Assembly (NCBI GenBank): GCA_950106755.1
Contig: OX467087.1
Span: 16,868,047-16,932,046 of the forward strand
Source: Climacium dendroides
Lineage: Eukaryota; Streptophyta; Bryopsida; Hypnales; Climaciaceae
Direction of reading: 5' to 3'
DNA length: 64,000 nt
This document shows, piece after piece, positions 24,230 through 38,056 of this stretch. Position 1 is the stretch's first letter; every line of letters starts with the position of its first letter. The notes under the pieces were generated by a model. The model saw only the letters and a list, made by a program, of their open reading frames with translations. It was not told the DNA's origin and searched no databases. The position numbers were made by a program, and so were the translations under genes.

Positions 24230-26502
24230 CAGCACAATGGCTTCAACAGGCCTGCAGCTGAAATTTAGATAATACTATTATCAGGTGTCTTAATTTTGCT
24301 AATACTATAGCTAATTTAGCTGATACTAATTATGGCCAACTGGGTACCGATGATATGCATGCAACCGAGAATATATTGATCACACGAACAGTATATGAAT
24401 CAGGTGTCTTAGTTATTTTGATCACATGACAATGACTCATTCTGCAAGCCCAGTATTGACAACGGATTTGATTTGAACTGGTTTCGATTGAAATTGCAAT
24501 TCATGCTGCTACGGTTCAAGGGAAAGTCAGAATTCACTCATAAACGTCTTACGGTCGAAGCAGATGTCCACAAAAGTAATCTAAATTGCGAGGACAATGT
24601 TCATGAGGCGAAAGCTTAAGCTAGGTCCGCACATAACATAGGGGTCAGTTTCGAAGTCCAACTCAACTTGGCCTTGGTCGTCCTCCCAAAGATTATACAG
24701 AGTAATCTTTGTACCATGGTCTTTCATTTCTACAAAACTCAGAAGAAGAAAAACTTGCATATATCTAAACGTCCTGTAACACAATGATGCCTTTCAAATT
24801 CGACACAACATACTTTACTAACAAAAACGTCGAATACATTGAAGTCACTACGATGGACATAAGCACAAGGAACGTTTTTTAATCCCCTGCCGGTATTGTA
24901 CTGAAGATACCTCCAGTTAAAGAAACATACAAGTGTAACAAATTGATGTTCATAAGGAATATGGTCATCACATGGAAAGGTGAGTGAGGGAATTTTATTA
25001 AGAGGGAAATCTATGCATTTTTCAGTATTATTTGAAGATGTCCCTACCTCCAAATCAACTCAATTGATGAAATTCAATATTCTTGACTGTAGATTTCTGC
25101 CTCTAACATCTAACTTTAATGTAGATTTTAGTGCACATAATCAATATAGTTTGTAGATTCGGGAGTCTCAAATCTAACTTATATGTAGATTTTGAATTTT
25201 AATCTCGTCAATTTGTACATTTCAATTTTTTTTTATCTAAACCATTTTCTAGATTTGAAGAGTTCAAAATATTAGTAATATGTAGATTTCATTCATTTAA
25301 ACATTTTACGATTTCACATATTATACAATTTATTAAGTTTCTAAATTATACAAATGTTAAATATGTTAGATTTCTATGAATTGAATTCATTGCATTTAAG
25401 ATTGAGAACTTACAAGTCTTATGTGACAAACCTCATGGTACCCTTGACAATCAATATGGGAAAATGGCATCTTGTAAAATCTACCAAATATTAGGTGGAT
25501 ACAACTTTGAAATGTAAGATGTGTCAATGTGTTGTAAAATCTACCAATTTGGATTGCATACAGGGGATTTGGAGAGAATTTATGAAAATCCCTATAAAGA
25601 AAATCTACAATTTCCCAAGCAATTTCCTTATATATAGAAATTCTTTGAAGATCCCTTCCACATGACATTAGAACACTAGAAAATATACAAACTAGTAGAA
25701 ACTAGCAAGGAAAAAATACAAATTTTCCAAACCAATTACAAGGAAATCCAAAAAAGTCCATTGTGAAGGTGTACAACACCTAGTTGACAAAGATGGAAAA
25801 AATAGATAAATTATTAAATTCTAGCCTTAAGAACCAAAAGACTTCAGTTGGCATTCAAACTCTCAAACAAGGGTGGTCCTTGACCCCAAAACAAGATCAT
25901 CCACAAACGATGCATGTATAAGAAGTAAAAATTATCTATGATGGACGAAACCAAGAGGACTTACCATTGGAACAACAATATGATCATGACTAGTTTAGAA
26001 CAACTATATCTTCAAACACTTTAGTTCAATTTTGATGGGCTTGAATCTTATTAAGCCATATTCACGCACCTTTATTCCTTTAACACTCACCAACTTTTGA
26101 CAATAATCTTGCTATGAGCCTTACATTTAAAATGTATTTAACAATTATTATCAAAAAAATGATTATTTAAAAAAAGAAATTTATAAAGAAATTTCATGCT
26201 AGAACTAATGTATTAAATTTTGATGGATAAAATAATTAATAATTTTACACACATATGAAGAAGAATAGAAAATTATCTCTAAAACAATCAATTGTAGAAG
26301 TTCAGCTCACCATATTTAATGAACATAACTAGCAATTTCTGCCCTTGGTATACAAAAAAATTATCATAAAATTAGAAAATATTCAATGAAAGAATACAAC
26401 TGTGATTTGAAAACAAGGGCCTACATGTTAGTTCTTGTGTATACATCAAGTCATCTACAAGGTTGTGGTGGAAAATTTCTTGTCCCCGGAGAACGACGCC
26501 CA
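24230..26502. other. Flank of copy A and AT-rich DNA, no gene
   Basis: Up to about 24580 the sequence matches parts of copy B near 35630-35850, such as 'acaacggatttgatttgaa' and 'ttgcaattcatgctgctac'. Beyond that it is AT-rich with no supported gene or element. Confidence 0.4.
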
Positions 26503-26620
26503 CATTAGAGGGGATTTGAGGGTATGAGGGGTTGTTTCAAGCTTGTTCCCCAAGTTGTGAACACATCATTAAAACTCCCATCAAAACTCAAGATGAAGCC
26601 ATAGTTGTAGTAGACAAGTT
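26503..26620. mobile_element. CATTAGATG-family MITE, left part only
   Basis: The sequence CATTAGAGGGGATTTGAGGG followed by 'tttcaagcttgttccccaag' matches the left part of the MITE family at 23171 and 38798. No right end was found, so it is truncated. Confidence 0.4.
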
Positions 26621-27738
26621 TGGAATCAAGTTGGAAAGTGATCCCAAGTTTTGTCTAGCAGATAAAATGGGTTTGTTCAAAAAGAAAGAAGTTGTAAAGG
26701 AGCCTCCATGGAATAATAATGCAACTACAAAAGAGCTGCCACAAATAAGGTAGTCTAGCCTATTACCACCATGATTTGCAATCCGAATATCTTAAGGCCA
26801 ACTCCAAGAGGGGCACATACTTTGCAGAGGTGTGCGCTTGTGGGTCATTGTAAGAAAGACTATGTTTTTTTGTAGTGTTTTGCCTAGTACTCATTTTTTG
26901 GGGAGTACTTTATGATTAGAAAAAAAATTTAATAATAAAAATATATTTAATTTATACAACTTTAAGAAGAAGGTGCCCTAGGAAGGAAAAGCATAGAAAA
27001 ATTCACTAAGTAGGAGAACTAGAAAAGTACAAAATTTCATTAAAATAGATACTATAGTCTTACATTTTAATTTGTAAAAAATAGGAAAAGAATTTTTTTT
27101 TAAAAGTAAAAATTTTCCATTTAGAAAGAGTTCATAGTAATGAGATTTCACCAAAAGATTGATCTTAGAACCATCTTCATTGTTCAAAAATTGTGCACAA
27201 TGGGATTGATGTTTACACTTGTGTGGAGGACACAAAATAATATATTTTTAGGTTCCCTTTGGTAGGAATATGATTTCCTACTATACAAATATGCAAATAG
27301 ATCATGAAAATTTTAGCTCCAAATCATTAAATTTGGGAACTCTTAACATAGTAAAAATTCATAAACCTCTTAGTATGGCAAGTTAAAAAAATGATTTTTA
27401 AATATAAAATAATTTTTTTAAATTTAAAAAATAAATATTTGATTACCATCAAGTTAGACATCTTTAACAAAAATCTCAAGTTCATGAGGTTTATGCTTCA
27501 AAAGTTATAGAGGACAACATGACAATTTCTCTCCACACTAAGGCAAACAAAGTAGTAGACTACCAAGTTCATCCACTACTATTAAACATCCCAAGCTAAT
27601 TCTAAAGCGAAGTGGAATTCACAAATATAATATATAGAGAGACATAACTACTATATCATCAATATGATTGAATTCAAAAATAGCTACAATATACATTCAC
27701 TCCTAAAAAAATTACAAATTCATGATTTATCAACAATC
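26621..27738. other. AT-rich intergenic DNA, no gene
   Basis: An open frame near 26532-26753 overlaps the truncated MITE and has no recognisable motif. The rest is AT-rich and unassigned. Confidence 0.4.
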
Positions 27739-27969
27739 TTAATCCTTAAACATCAAGGTGGACGTTTTGCGTCCAATGGATGACAAAGGATCTTTCTACG
27801 TAGGAAAGAAGTGCAACTATTCATCCTTGGAATTTTGCAAGAAAAGGGGAGGTCTTCTATAGTAGTTTATCTTGCAATGAGTACTATTGACAATTTTTTA
27901 AGCCAATGTTTCACATGATCATAAAAAATAATGATTTCCAAAGTCATCCCGTCATCCTTTAAGGGTTTA
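27739..27969. mobile_element. Short TTAA element family, copy 2
   Basis: The left end is TTAATCCTTAAACATC and the right end CATCCTTTAAGGGTTTA. Length is about 231 bp. It aligns with 10824-11040 and partly with 62800-62970. It is the best preserved copy. The ends resemble those of the larger TTAA elements. Confidence 0.5.
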
Positions 27970-28929
27970 GGTTAAACCGACTTTGACATTGGAGGATCAA
28001 AGTAGGAGGGCTTATTTGGCTTCATTAAACACATATCAATTTCCTTGCCTTGATGATAAGTAGTCTCTTCCTTTGTGGTCTATAAGAGGCAAATCTTTTG
28101 AGGGATGTTTACCCTCAATTGACCTTATTTCCTATTGTATGATTGTTTGAGACTAATGGTGAACAATGGATTTAAAATAGAAGAAGAAACCCATAAATAA
28201 GTACTATCAATTAATAGATTGAATTTCTAAATCTCTTTCAAATCCAAGATTCCTCTAAGCACACCCAAGTGATAGGGGAAGGAAAATAGGTCACTCTAGA
28301 TGGGGATGGGGACGTGCAGTGTGGTCAATTATCAAAGTCAAGCCTTCTTGACACAACGATATCTTTAGAAGGCTAACAAAGGTAAAAGCACTAGAGGCAA
28401 CAAATAATAGTCAATCTACAATCAAAAGCAATGGTTAACCAAGTGATTCATGTTTACAAAGCCATCAACTTTGTAGCATTTTACTACTATTATTAAAATA
28501 TTTAGCAAAATAGAGTGCTTCATATACATTAAACCTCTTTGTTTGTATGTACACAAATACTACTATCAAGAATTCATTGATCTTTAGTGAAGTTATAAGT
28601 AAGTGTCTTAAACTCTTCATGTATGTGAGTTCTTTAGGAAATTGAAGTTCTTTGTAAATTTCATAGCTTTTTCATAATGTCACATACTTATTGGCCTCTC
28701 ATATGGAAGCCTATTTTTTATCTTGTAATTTCTTAATTTATTTTCTTCAACTGTTTTAAACCTTTTGTAACACCAACTTCAATAATTTCAATCCTTGCCA
28801 CAACCTCATAGGTTGGCCACTAGTTATGTTTCCTTTCAACAACTATCTTTGAAATAGAGGCCCCCAATAGTGTGCAAGAATGCCTCAATATGTGCATTGT
28901 CTCAATTTAATGAATCCATCCATTAAATT

Positions 28930-29170
28930 AGGTTGTTTGTTTGTTTTGTTTATTACAATGAGATCTCTTGGACCATATGTCCCTCGGTCATGTACTTAGT
29001 ATTGTTGGAAAGCCCTTGGTGAGGAGGGGTGCACAAACTTGGTTTTGTCGCATTTGCACATACGATGTGAAAGTTATGGATTTTTGAGTAATTTTCAATT
29101 AGAAAAATTAGAAAATTAGTTTTACTTTTCTTTTGACTATGACAATAGCACAGGGCATCCTAGTATGGCC
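28930..29170. repeat. GAGATCTC dispersed repeat, copy 1
   Basis: The order 'tttgttttgttt', 'gagatctcttggacc', 'gtccctcggtc', 'gaggaggggtgcac', 'gtgaaagttatgga' and '...cacagggca' recurs at 42720-42900, 43260-43450, 59820-60230 and 60240-60480. The segment after the GT-rich run is relatively GC-rich. No ORF is shared. Type is unknown. Confidence 0.5.
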
Positions 29171-29439
29171 TTACATTGGTTCCTTTTTCAATATAGAAAA
29201 CACACAAATTTGTTTCATTTTGAAATACCTATCATGTTGAAAACCAAACATTTATTTCAATTTATATATAGTGTTTCAACTATGCATGATGGAACCAAAA
29301 ATGTTTGACATATTAGCATGTAGTATTTATTTCTTTCCTTTACTACATTTCAATATCATTTTATTGAGGTTCATAGTCCATTTCTCTTCCTTGTATTGCA
29401 ATGTGACATAGAGTCTCAACCTTCTACATTGATGAACCC

Positions 29440-31480
29440 TCTATATATGTTTGATTGGTTTTGCATACAATATAGTTTTCATCCATCATAATTCTTTGAG
29501 TTAAAATTGATGCACAAATTAAAGCTTTATAAAGTTTTTGAAGATCAAAACATTTCATTCATTTGAGGAAATCTAGCCCCTATGCAAGGCTGTTTGATTG
29601 CATGAAAATGTACAATTACCGGAAAAAAAATTAATTTCAAAATCAATTTCAAAAAATTAAATTTTTTGGCCCATGTAATCACCTAGCTTGTGTACTAGAC
29701 TGGGGACTAAAAAATATTCAATGTTTTTCTTAAAATAAAATAAAAATCCCTAGATTTGCACATCAACTGAAAGTCAAATCACTTTCTACAAGGGACACAT
29801 TTTCTCTAATGTTTACCTCTTTAGAATGTTTTAGGTTCTCTTTAAGTTCAAGGGTAAGAATCCAAAATTATAAGTAAAACATATTGCCAAATTCAAAAAT
29901 TTTAAATCCTAAAATCCTAACTATAATTTATACGACTAAGTAATTATAGAGAGTGATAATTTTGAAATCTCCAAAGCTAGCTTGGATTTTAATTAAAAAT
30001 GACCCTAACAATCCGAGATGTCTTGGAGTTGTCTTAGGTTAAGCCTAGAGTATCTATCATCCAAATGTCCTATGGTTGTCTTAAGGAGGCTCCAAAACAC
30101 CTTCAAGATGCCTTTAGCCTCTAGATTGTCTTTGACCGAGCAAGCCCAAACATCCTCAAGATGTCTTAATCACTTTTAACCCTAATGGACATTTCAAGCC
30201 CCTTAGGCATTTTGAAAGTCAAAATTTGAAATTTTATATAATTCATGAATTAAAACTTTTTAAAGCTTAAATATGAAAATATAGCTTATTGGAGCTTATA
30301 TAGCTTAAATATGAAAATATAGCTATATTGGAGCTTATATAAGCTTAAATATGAAAATATAGCTCCATTGAATTTTTTTTTCCAAATTTTTTAAAATTGT
30401 AACTTTTGTGACACTTTCAAGATAGCATCTTGAAAGCTCAAAATATACCACTTTTGAACTTTTCTATTGATTTTCTCTTGGTATGAGCTCAAAGAGTACA
30501 TCAATTATACCATAATGTTTGTCACTATTTTTTTATTTCTTAAAAATTAATTTCATACTATTTTAAGCACTTTTGTAAAAAATCATCTAAAATTCAATTT
30601 GATGTTTTTAATTATAAGAAAATTAAATTAAATTTAGATATGTATTGCTACATGTGAAAATATCAAATGTTTGAAATGTATATTTTGATGTAAAAAAGTA
30701 ACGAAGTTTGACTAATGAAGTTTGACCAAGTCTGAACATAAAATGCACTTTGAGGGTTAATAAAGAATAAATCAACTTCCCTCTCAATTAAACTTCTTTA
30801 GTCTTCTATATCAAAATATATTTTTAAAATTTTTAAAATTTTTAAATTTAGTAATATATATATTCAAAGTTTATTTTAAATTATTATTTTTATTAAAAAA
30901 ATTAAAATGATTTTCATATGATTTTTTAAATTAATTTTTTTATAAAACCTTTATAATTATAAAATACCTTAAACAATATAAATTTTTAGAAATTGAAGAT
31001 AATTATAGTAAACATCATAGACTATTGGAGTAATTGGTGTAATCTTTGAAGCTCATGCAAAGAAAATTTTGATTGAAAAAGCTCATAACTGGTGTATTAT
31101 AAGCTTTTTAAGTGCTACCTTCACAAAAATTAAAACAAAATAAATAGTAGATTATTAGAGCTACGTTTTTTTTAAGTTAAGCTAAAAGCATTTGAAATCA
31201 AGAACTTTGTGAAAATTGAAGTTAGAGTTTTTAAATGCACCTTGTGCTTGCTATGTCCTTTAAGGGTTAAAAATTGTTCAAATATAATATTATAATATCG
31301 GTGATAGCTATGGTGTAATTTTATATATGGATATAGTCTACAATTTTAGAATCTACAACCTCTATTTATAAATTACTTCTAAAATATCCCTATTAGAAAA
31401 TATAAATTAAAAATACATTTAATAGTAGTGTCCAAACCAAAGTTGTAAAATACTTTGTATACTATTAGACAGTTTGAAAT
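29440..31480. repeat. Dispersed repeat family R, copy 2, with nested insertion
   Basis: This copy matches 17781-19110 on both sides of a TTAA element at 30176-30760. The insertion itself contains a stretch ('gcatcttgaaagctcaaaat') that is the reverse complement of the family R core. Three near-identical units around 'taaatatgaaaatatagct' are in tandem at about 30265-30370. Confidence 0.5.
30176..30760. mobile_element. TTAA-bounded element, subfamily 6, nested
   Basis: The left end is TTAACCCTAATGGACATTTC and the right end CACTTTGAGGGTTAA. Length is 585 bp. It splits family R copy 2; the other R copies lack it at this place. Its interior has an inverted R-family segment, so it may derive from that family. 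It is non-coding. Confidence 0.5.
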
Positions 31481-32567
31481 CTGTACTAGTCCTAAATTTT
31501 TTAAATTTCTAAAAGTCCAAGATTTATGAAATCTGTACCTATTCTAGATGGCACTTTTATGGTTCAGACCAAGTAGTCTGAAAATGGTATGTGGAATACT
31601 GCCATTTTAATAAAATTCCATGTGATAGCAAATACCACATTCGTACATATCACACATCTCTAATCCTATTTTCATCCACAAGTTAGAAATTTCATCCAAG
31701 TTTTTTTTCTTAACTCAAAGTTTTATGGCAAGAAATTTCATAGTTGTTTGCCATTTTTAGCCAAATTATTTTTTTTAGTGCAACTTGACATTAGAAAGCC
31801 AAAAAAACTAGAAAACACAGTTAAAACACCATGAAACAAAGCCCATGCATCCCTCTTTGCAAAGAACTTTCCAACGGCACCAAATATGCTGCCCCTCATC
31901 TAACGAACAATGGAACATTTTAAATGCATGATAAAAAAACCCCATCAATCATCCAGGCAGGGGCACCGCCACTATCCTTCACTTCAGTTGACTATCCATC
32001 ACTATCCATGATCCGCACCTTCTACTACGAGAGCAAGGTTCTTACAGTAACTGATTGAAGGCGGCCAAAATGAAAACACAGGCCAAGGTGGCAGTTTTAA
32101 ATTAATTGTATGGGACCCCACTCAGCAAAAATTGAATTGACTTACACTAAATAGTGAAATTAGGTTGTCCCTTACTAATTTATTGACATTCTAAGGACTA
32201 CAAAAATATGTATTAGGATGCAGTTTTGCAGGAATCATGTGTGTTGTGTGGATTGGTTTATGGACCAAGTTTAGAGAGTCACATCCACCTCTGTGTGGAC
32301 AAGCAATGAGTCATGAAGTAACTTCTCTAAGTAAGGCAACGTAATTGTAAAGGCAACCCAATTTCACTATTTGGTGTATAGTAAACTTGTCAATCACCAC
32401 ACGGACAAGATTCAAATCCTTCTCCACAAAAATATAGAGACTTACATGTTTTGAAACTTGGTGTGATTATTAAATGTCATGTTAAGATTCACCTTGAAAA
32501 AAAAATGAAAAAAAGAAATCTCCTACAAATTTTATTGCAACTTAAAGGTGATGCACTTGAAATTTAG
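31481..32567. other. AT-rich intergenic DNA, no gene
   Basis: No ORF, RNA gene or shared repeat was recognised here. The stretch around 31840-32060 is slightly richer in GC. Confidence 0.4.
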
Positions 32568-33228
32568 TTAACCCAGAAATGATGACGAGGCCATTTTGTG
32601 GCTTTTTGATGAATGTTTATTGAACTGTAGAGAGTTGGGAAGCAGTTTCTCATCCACTTCTTTCTTGTTGACCTTCCATGTTGGGTTATGAAGATAATCT
32701 AGTTGAGTTTGGAGTTATGCTATTGTTTGTCTTCACATAAATGAGAAGTTACTTAAAAAAACGGATCACAAAATATGCTATTTTAGTGTATTTTAAAAAG
32801 TTGTTGTTCCTTGCTTTAAATCTGAAATTTCTCTACAAAAATGATATTTTTTGAATTTAATCCCAACTAACAAAATAAAGTTCATTCACTCTGGTTTCTA
32901 CTCCAATTTGAATTTTGAAAAAATTCCTAATAATCAATTTTTCATTGCAGTTTGAACTTTGGATGTATTTTCAATGTCTACTACGTTATAATTATAGAAT
33001 GGCACGGAAAATGAGTTTACACCATGTTGTTCATCACTATAATAATATTTACAAAAAAATCTAAAATTTTGGTGCAACAAAGAAGGCATTTTGTTTCATC
33101 TCTGAAAAATAAATTAAAATTTTTTCATACATATCTTGTTGCAAAATGGCAACAAACTGAGTGATGACAATGAGTGATGACAATGAGGCTTGAAATCAGT
33201 GGTCATAGGTCCGTCATTTAAGGGTTAA
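32568..33228 (+). mobile_element. TTAA-bounded element, subfamily 4, copy 1
   Basis: The left end is TTAACCCAGAAATGATG and the right end TCATTTAAGGGTTAA. It is nearly identical to 56099-56833 across hundreds of bases, but lacks about 75 bp near the 3' third that the other copy has. A more diverged inverted copy is at 46009-46756. Near-identity suggests recent movement. It is non-coding. Confidence 0.65.
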
Positions 33229-33333
33229 AAATTCTTTGCACTCCTTCACCACACAATGTCGGCGGTCAGTGGGCGGCGATATAAAATTTTGTTCCCGTTA
33301 CAATTAAATTGATAGTGGAACCCTGCAGTTACT

Positions 33334-33702
33334 CATGCGGTCATTGCAGTGTTTCTGTGAGGTAGGGGCGGGAGAAAACCAGAATCTTAGAATCTTACGA
33401 CATTGTGTTCTCTGAGCTCTTTTCTTATTTCGTTTCAACCGGGGTTTTGCACAATTTACTACTGTAGTGGATAATTGACGCGCGAATGCGCGATCTTGGT
33501 ATTACAACTCATGAAACTCAAGTGTAGAATTTGTTGGACCAATTGCAACCAGATCAGAGGACACAAAAACCACGTTACAAGACACCGCAAATGCTGCTGC
33601 AAATGTTTTTGCTGAGCCACTCGATTCCATTCAACCAACCGAGCCCCTGGAGTCGACTGGAGTACCTTCCGCTGCTGTGCTACCGGAATGGAATGGAAGA
33701 AG
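33334..33702 (+). pseudogene. CGHC-family copy B, exon 1 truncated
   Basis: Only the last part of exon 1 remains, from the codons for the CGHC motif to the donor at about 33360. Sequence before 33334 does not match the other copies. Intron 1 is shortened, and exon 2 (33553-33702, 50 codons) is intact and stop-free, ending in VLPEWNGRR before donor gtaacg. Compared with copy A it has one extra codon. Without a start it is probably a broken copy. Confidence 0.45.
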
Positions 33703-35303
33703 GTAACGATTTCGGGAACTCGGTATGTGAATGAGGCTCACAACATATATCAATCGTCAATTCAATTCGTCCTGTGAATTCTTCACTGATTCACACTAGC
33801 TACAAGAAAATTGTGGAGGCATGGATCGAATGGCACCTAGCTCTTAAATTTTGACACGGTTTGGGGAAAATCAATCGCTCACAACTAGGCGCTGGAGGAG
33901 TTTGAGACTCATCGGCGGGTCTTCTATATCTTCCCAGATTTCAGAGCTCTGGAGGTTCAGTTGGGAAACTTCAAAACCATCAAAGCTCTTGCAAGTCCTA
34001 ATTAATTTTCAGCCTAACGTGCACGCGCTAGTGCAAACCCCAGTTCAAACAACATTCCTCACCATATAGATTTTAGATGTGAAATCTACCAATAAAGTAG
34101 ATGTCTTTCCTCTAGATCTACGAATTGTATAGAGTTCTTAGAAAAAATAAATCTACATTTATGATAAATTTTTGAAATCTTCAAAACCTTTTACTGTCAT
34201 AGATTTCATCATAGCACCAAGTCTTCAACTAGAAAAGAATCAAAAGATATATGATATTAGGACATAATTCACTTATACATATTTCACCAACCCACCCTCC
34301 CCTAGACAATCATTATGAGATAATTGTTCTAGAATCCACCCAATTTGTTGGTTAAAAAGGACACTATCCAAAATCTAACAATTTTTTAATTGAATGACAT
34401 TTTCTAAAATATATTGTTTGCACTACTAGCATGTACGTAAGGTAGTAGCGGTCTATAAAGTGCCCTTGTAAGAGCTAATTTGCAATATTAGAATGTTTGA
34501 ATTGTTGAAAAAATTTTCAATTTTTTTTCCTTGAGAAACAAATGGAATTGACATCTAATTCAAGTTGTTCCATACTTTTTAGAGTTTCTTGGAATTAGTA
34601 ATAAATTTTGATGTTGGAATCACATAGGTCATTAAAGTATTAAACACATTCATTCCATAATATGTTCATTGTTGATACATTGACAAATGCAATTGGTACA
34701 TTGCAGCCAAAACAAAGTGTACCTCAATGTTAAAAAATGCTTTTAGAACCTAGTCATTAGCTTTATGAACTTCCTATTGGTACTTTGCATATTAAAAATT
34801 TGCTAGTTAATTGAGTCAAGGCTTCTTTTTTTTCATTTTTTAAGAAGTGCCAAAGTGGCAATATAAAGTATTATAGTGGTGCTCCAAATTTCAACATTCA
34901 TCCACATATTGGATAGAAAATATCACATTAGCACATATTACATGTCTATAATTTGGTTTTCATTCACAATCTTGCGATTTCATCCAATATTTTTTTAATT
35001 CAAAATGTTTTGGCAATTTCATTGAATTTTTTTGACTTCTTTTTCTTTTTCATTTTCTAGCCAAATTATTTTTTTGAGTGCAATCTGGCAACAGAAAGGA
35101 AAAAAAACAGAAAAAAACTGAATCGAGTATGTGCCGGCAATTTACTCTTGAAAGGAAAGAAAAGTTGTCCTGCTCCTCTATATACGTGCGTACATTCTTC
35201 CTTTGTATGAATGATATCAATTTCAATTGTTTTGTAAATAGCTGCCGCTAATCCTGAAACTAGCACGGCGAATTCCCCCGAGAAATCCAAACAGTCCATA
35301 ACG
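33703..35303. other. Non-coding part of copy B with a foreign AT-rich insert
   Basis: Sequence up to about 33890 matches copies A and C downstream of exon 2. From about 34070 to 35090 it is AT-rich and absent from copy C. It contains the dispersed block at 34530-34740 shared with 15610 and 48590. Confidence 0.4.
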
Positions 35304-35516
35304 GTGCAACTACGGATTGAATTTATAAGCTTGCAGATGAAGGACTGCACGAGCTTTCTGAGAGTTTTCTTGGGCGATGTACTGCCGACTGAGGACTGCC
35401 GACTGAGGACGTCAAGCTGGAAGTGGCGGACTTCTTTCAGTAGATGGCCGTCAATGTCAGTTGATAAATTGGTCGCCGCGACTACCTTGGTGCAGATGAG
35501 GAACGATCCGAACTAG
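35304..35516 (+). pseudogene. Candidate 3' exon region of CGHC-family copy B
   Basis: An open frame here ends in DKLVAATTLVQMRNDPN and TAG, matching the end of 23759-23851 in copy A. Before that, the frames of the two copies diverge because of small indels and a 14-base direct repeat (ctgccgactgagga). A conserved acceptor-like block, ctcccgtgcag, follows at about 35520-35530 and is shared with copies A (24160) and C (50267). Confidence 0.3.
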
Positions 35517-36480
35517 TCTGCTCCCGTGCAGAAAGGATCTCGTCCAAGGCGGAACGTGAATCGACAGGGTCGCCGTTCATAGGGACGGACTCACGTAATC
35601 CCAATTCAAGCCTACCTTCATGGCTTCATCAGGCTTGCAACCAACATTTAGCTAATACTATATATGGTTGGATCGATCATGCTTGCAGCCGTGTATATGG
35701 CTGGATCAAGCCTTCGTTATTTTGATCACATGAACGTACAATGGCCCGATCTGCAAGCCCAATGTTGACAACGGATTTGATTTGAATTGGCTTGAAATAT
35801 ATTGCAATTCATGCTGCTACAATTCAAAGGAACCTTGGTGTAAGCACGGAGTTACTACGTTAGGACATGATTTCTAGGTCGAAGACTTGTAAATAGTCAA
35901 CAATTCATTGCAACCCTTCATGCGCTTGGTTTGCCGGCGGATCTGATTAAGTAGTACGTTAATTCATTAGAGGACCGGAAAATTCTGTAAGTTGCACGCG
36001 TACACTGCAAGCCACCATGCTCATTAATTTTTTTATCAATATCGTAGTAGTCATTTCAGTGGTTGTGGCTATGCCTTCAATCTCCTCTAGTAGTACAGCT
36101 TAACCATTAAGTTGTTAGGGTACAGAAATAACTACCTTACTTCCAAAAACATTAGCAACAAATGCACACCATTCATACATGTATATATTCATGAAGTAAT
36201 TTTGATTGCAAAGTAGTAAATCCATTTCGATGGAAAACATCATGCCGTAAATAGGGCATGAATAAGCCGTAAGTGAAGTAAACGGAATCACAAATATACA
36301 AGGCTAGTGAAGTTGGAAACGTACCAACTGAAGAGTCAAATGCAATACCGATTCTACTCATACTACAAGAAAAAACTGAAAAATATCTTCTACAACATCC
36401 AAGTAACAGGCATTTGTGTGTCGAAACCATGTCAAAAATAAAAGGGAACGATTTGAGACCCATAATAAAAGACCGCTAAA
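35517..36480. repeat. Copy B downstream block shared with copy C
   Basis: The stretch to about 36080 and 36110-36450 matches copy C at 50267-50640 and 50690-50960, the first part partly in inverted orientation. The reverse strand has a 96-codon frame (36463-36173), but it is shifted in copy C, so coding is unlikely. Confidence 0.45.
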
Positions 36481-38056
36481 ATTCACTGAAAGTCAGGAAA
36501 TAAATCCCAAAAACTTTACTTGAACTACAAATTTTCCACCCAAGTTGTAAACATCAAAAGTTGCTTGTCAACTTCAGAAGATTGAAGGGCAAAAGTTTCA
36601 GGTTTTAAATTGAACTGTACAATGGAATGGAACTCTATCCAAAGAAGAAATGCACCGGGAACATAAAATGCGACCAGGAATTCTACAGGTGTACCTCAGA
36701 AGGAGTCATGTACTTGCAGCTTCTCATTTCACCAAGGATCTTGCGAAACTCAGGTCGAGTTAGGGTTCAAACCAAGTGTTGGAACAACACAAAATCTCCG
36801 GGCTGGTGGCATATGGCTTGAACAGTCAGTGGTGTATGTTGAGGTGGAGTCCGTGGGACAGAGTGGGTGTGAAGAAGTTCCTCCATTCTCTCCTGATTGC
36901 TCTCCAGTCTCCATTCTCAAAAGGGGTGTCACACTTTCTTCATGAAGGAGGACTCTTATTGGTTCCTCTTTTCACTCCATACCTTTTCATTCTTCATAGA
37001 AGTTTCATTCTCGGAGAAGGTGTGACAACCCCTACTAGGGGTAGTTGCAGAATGTGAAGCTCAAGAAGAAATTTTGTTGAAGAATGTGAAACTCAAGAGA
37101 GAAACTTGAAGCCAATAGGGAGCCTAAAACCATGAAGGTGTGACACCCCTTTTCTATTGTCTAGAGAAGGAATGTGGAGAATTGCAAAACTACATTTGAT
37201 AGGGAACACAGGATGAAGTCACAGAACGAATAAGTAGTGTGAAATGCACGATGAAGGTAGAAACTTGGCAAGTAGAAGCTCAAAGGAATATAGTTAAATG
37301 AAGACATTTTCTTCACACTCAATATACACCTCCAAAGCAGAATAACCAAGTGAACGTAGAGAAAACTCTAGAGAATGCAAGAGCAGTGAAGGTGTGACTA
37401 CTCTTGTTGTATTTGAGGGAGTTATCAAAGTTGAGGTATATGTTGTCTATGCTACTTAAAACCAAAAGTTGTACATACGTCTCCACTTCTGTGGATCACT
37501 TTGTGGATAGAATCCATGGTTCCCTGCTTGCTCTCAAGTATTTAGAGTAGAATATGTTTATCAAATCCAAAGGCAAAATCAATACCTTATTGCAAATTCT
37601 ATAATTTGACAAAAACATGAAAATGACAAAATAAACATGTTCTACTTTTTACATATCTAAACTAGTTTTTCACCTTAAATAAACAAAAAAATTCTTGCTA
37701 TGGCTTTGCTTCTAAAGCACCAAATCCTACTTTCATTGGTTGTTGGTCTTATTGTGATTTGTTAGTAGGAATACTAAACAATTGTTCAAGATTGTAGAGT
37801 AGTCATACCTAGTTGTGACAAAGTTGGAGTTGCCCAACTTTATTTTATTGTAAGGAGTGTTAGATTTGTTAGCATCTTTGTTTGTATATCACAATTCACA
37901 AGAATTTCAATGCACCAAGACTAATACAAATGAATGTTGTAAACAACATTGTTAAATAAAGCTTTCAAGCCAATGCATTCATATGGGTTGAAACAGTAGG
38001 CATTGGATAGAAATATAATGCACCCTAAACTTTACTATAAGTACAATGCAATAGCT
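36481..38056. other. Intergenic DNA with short repeated phrases, no gene
   Basis: Around 37018-37400 phrases like 'gaaggtgtgac' and 'gaatgtgaa(a/g)ctcaag' recur several times, suggesting a decayed tandem repeat. Several short frames exist, but none has a motif. Confidence 0.4.

Noticed and set aside
36173..36463. 96-codon minus-strand frame in copy B
   Set aside because: The matching sequence in copy C (50690-50960) has frame-shifting indels and stops.
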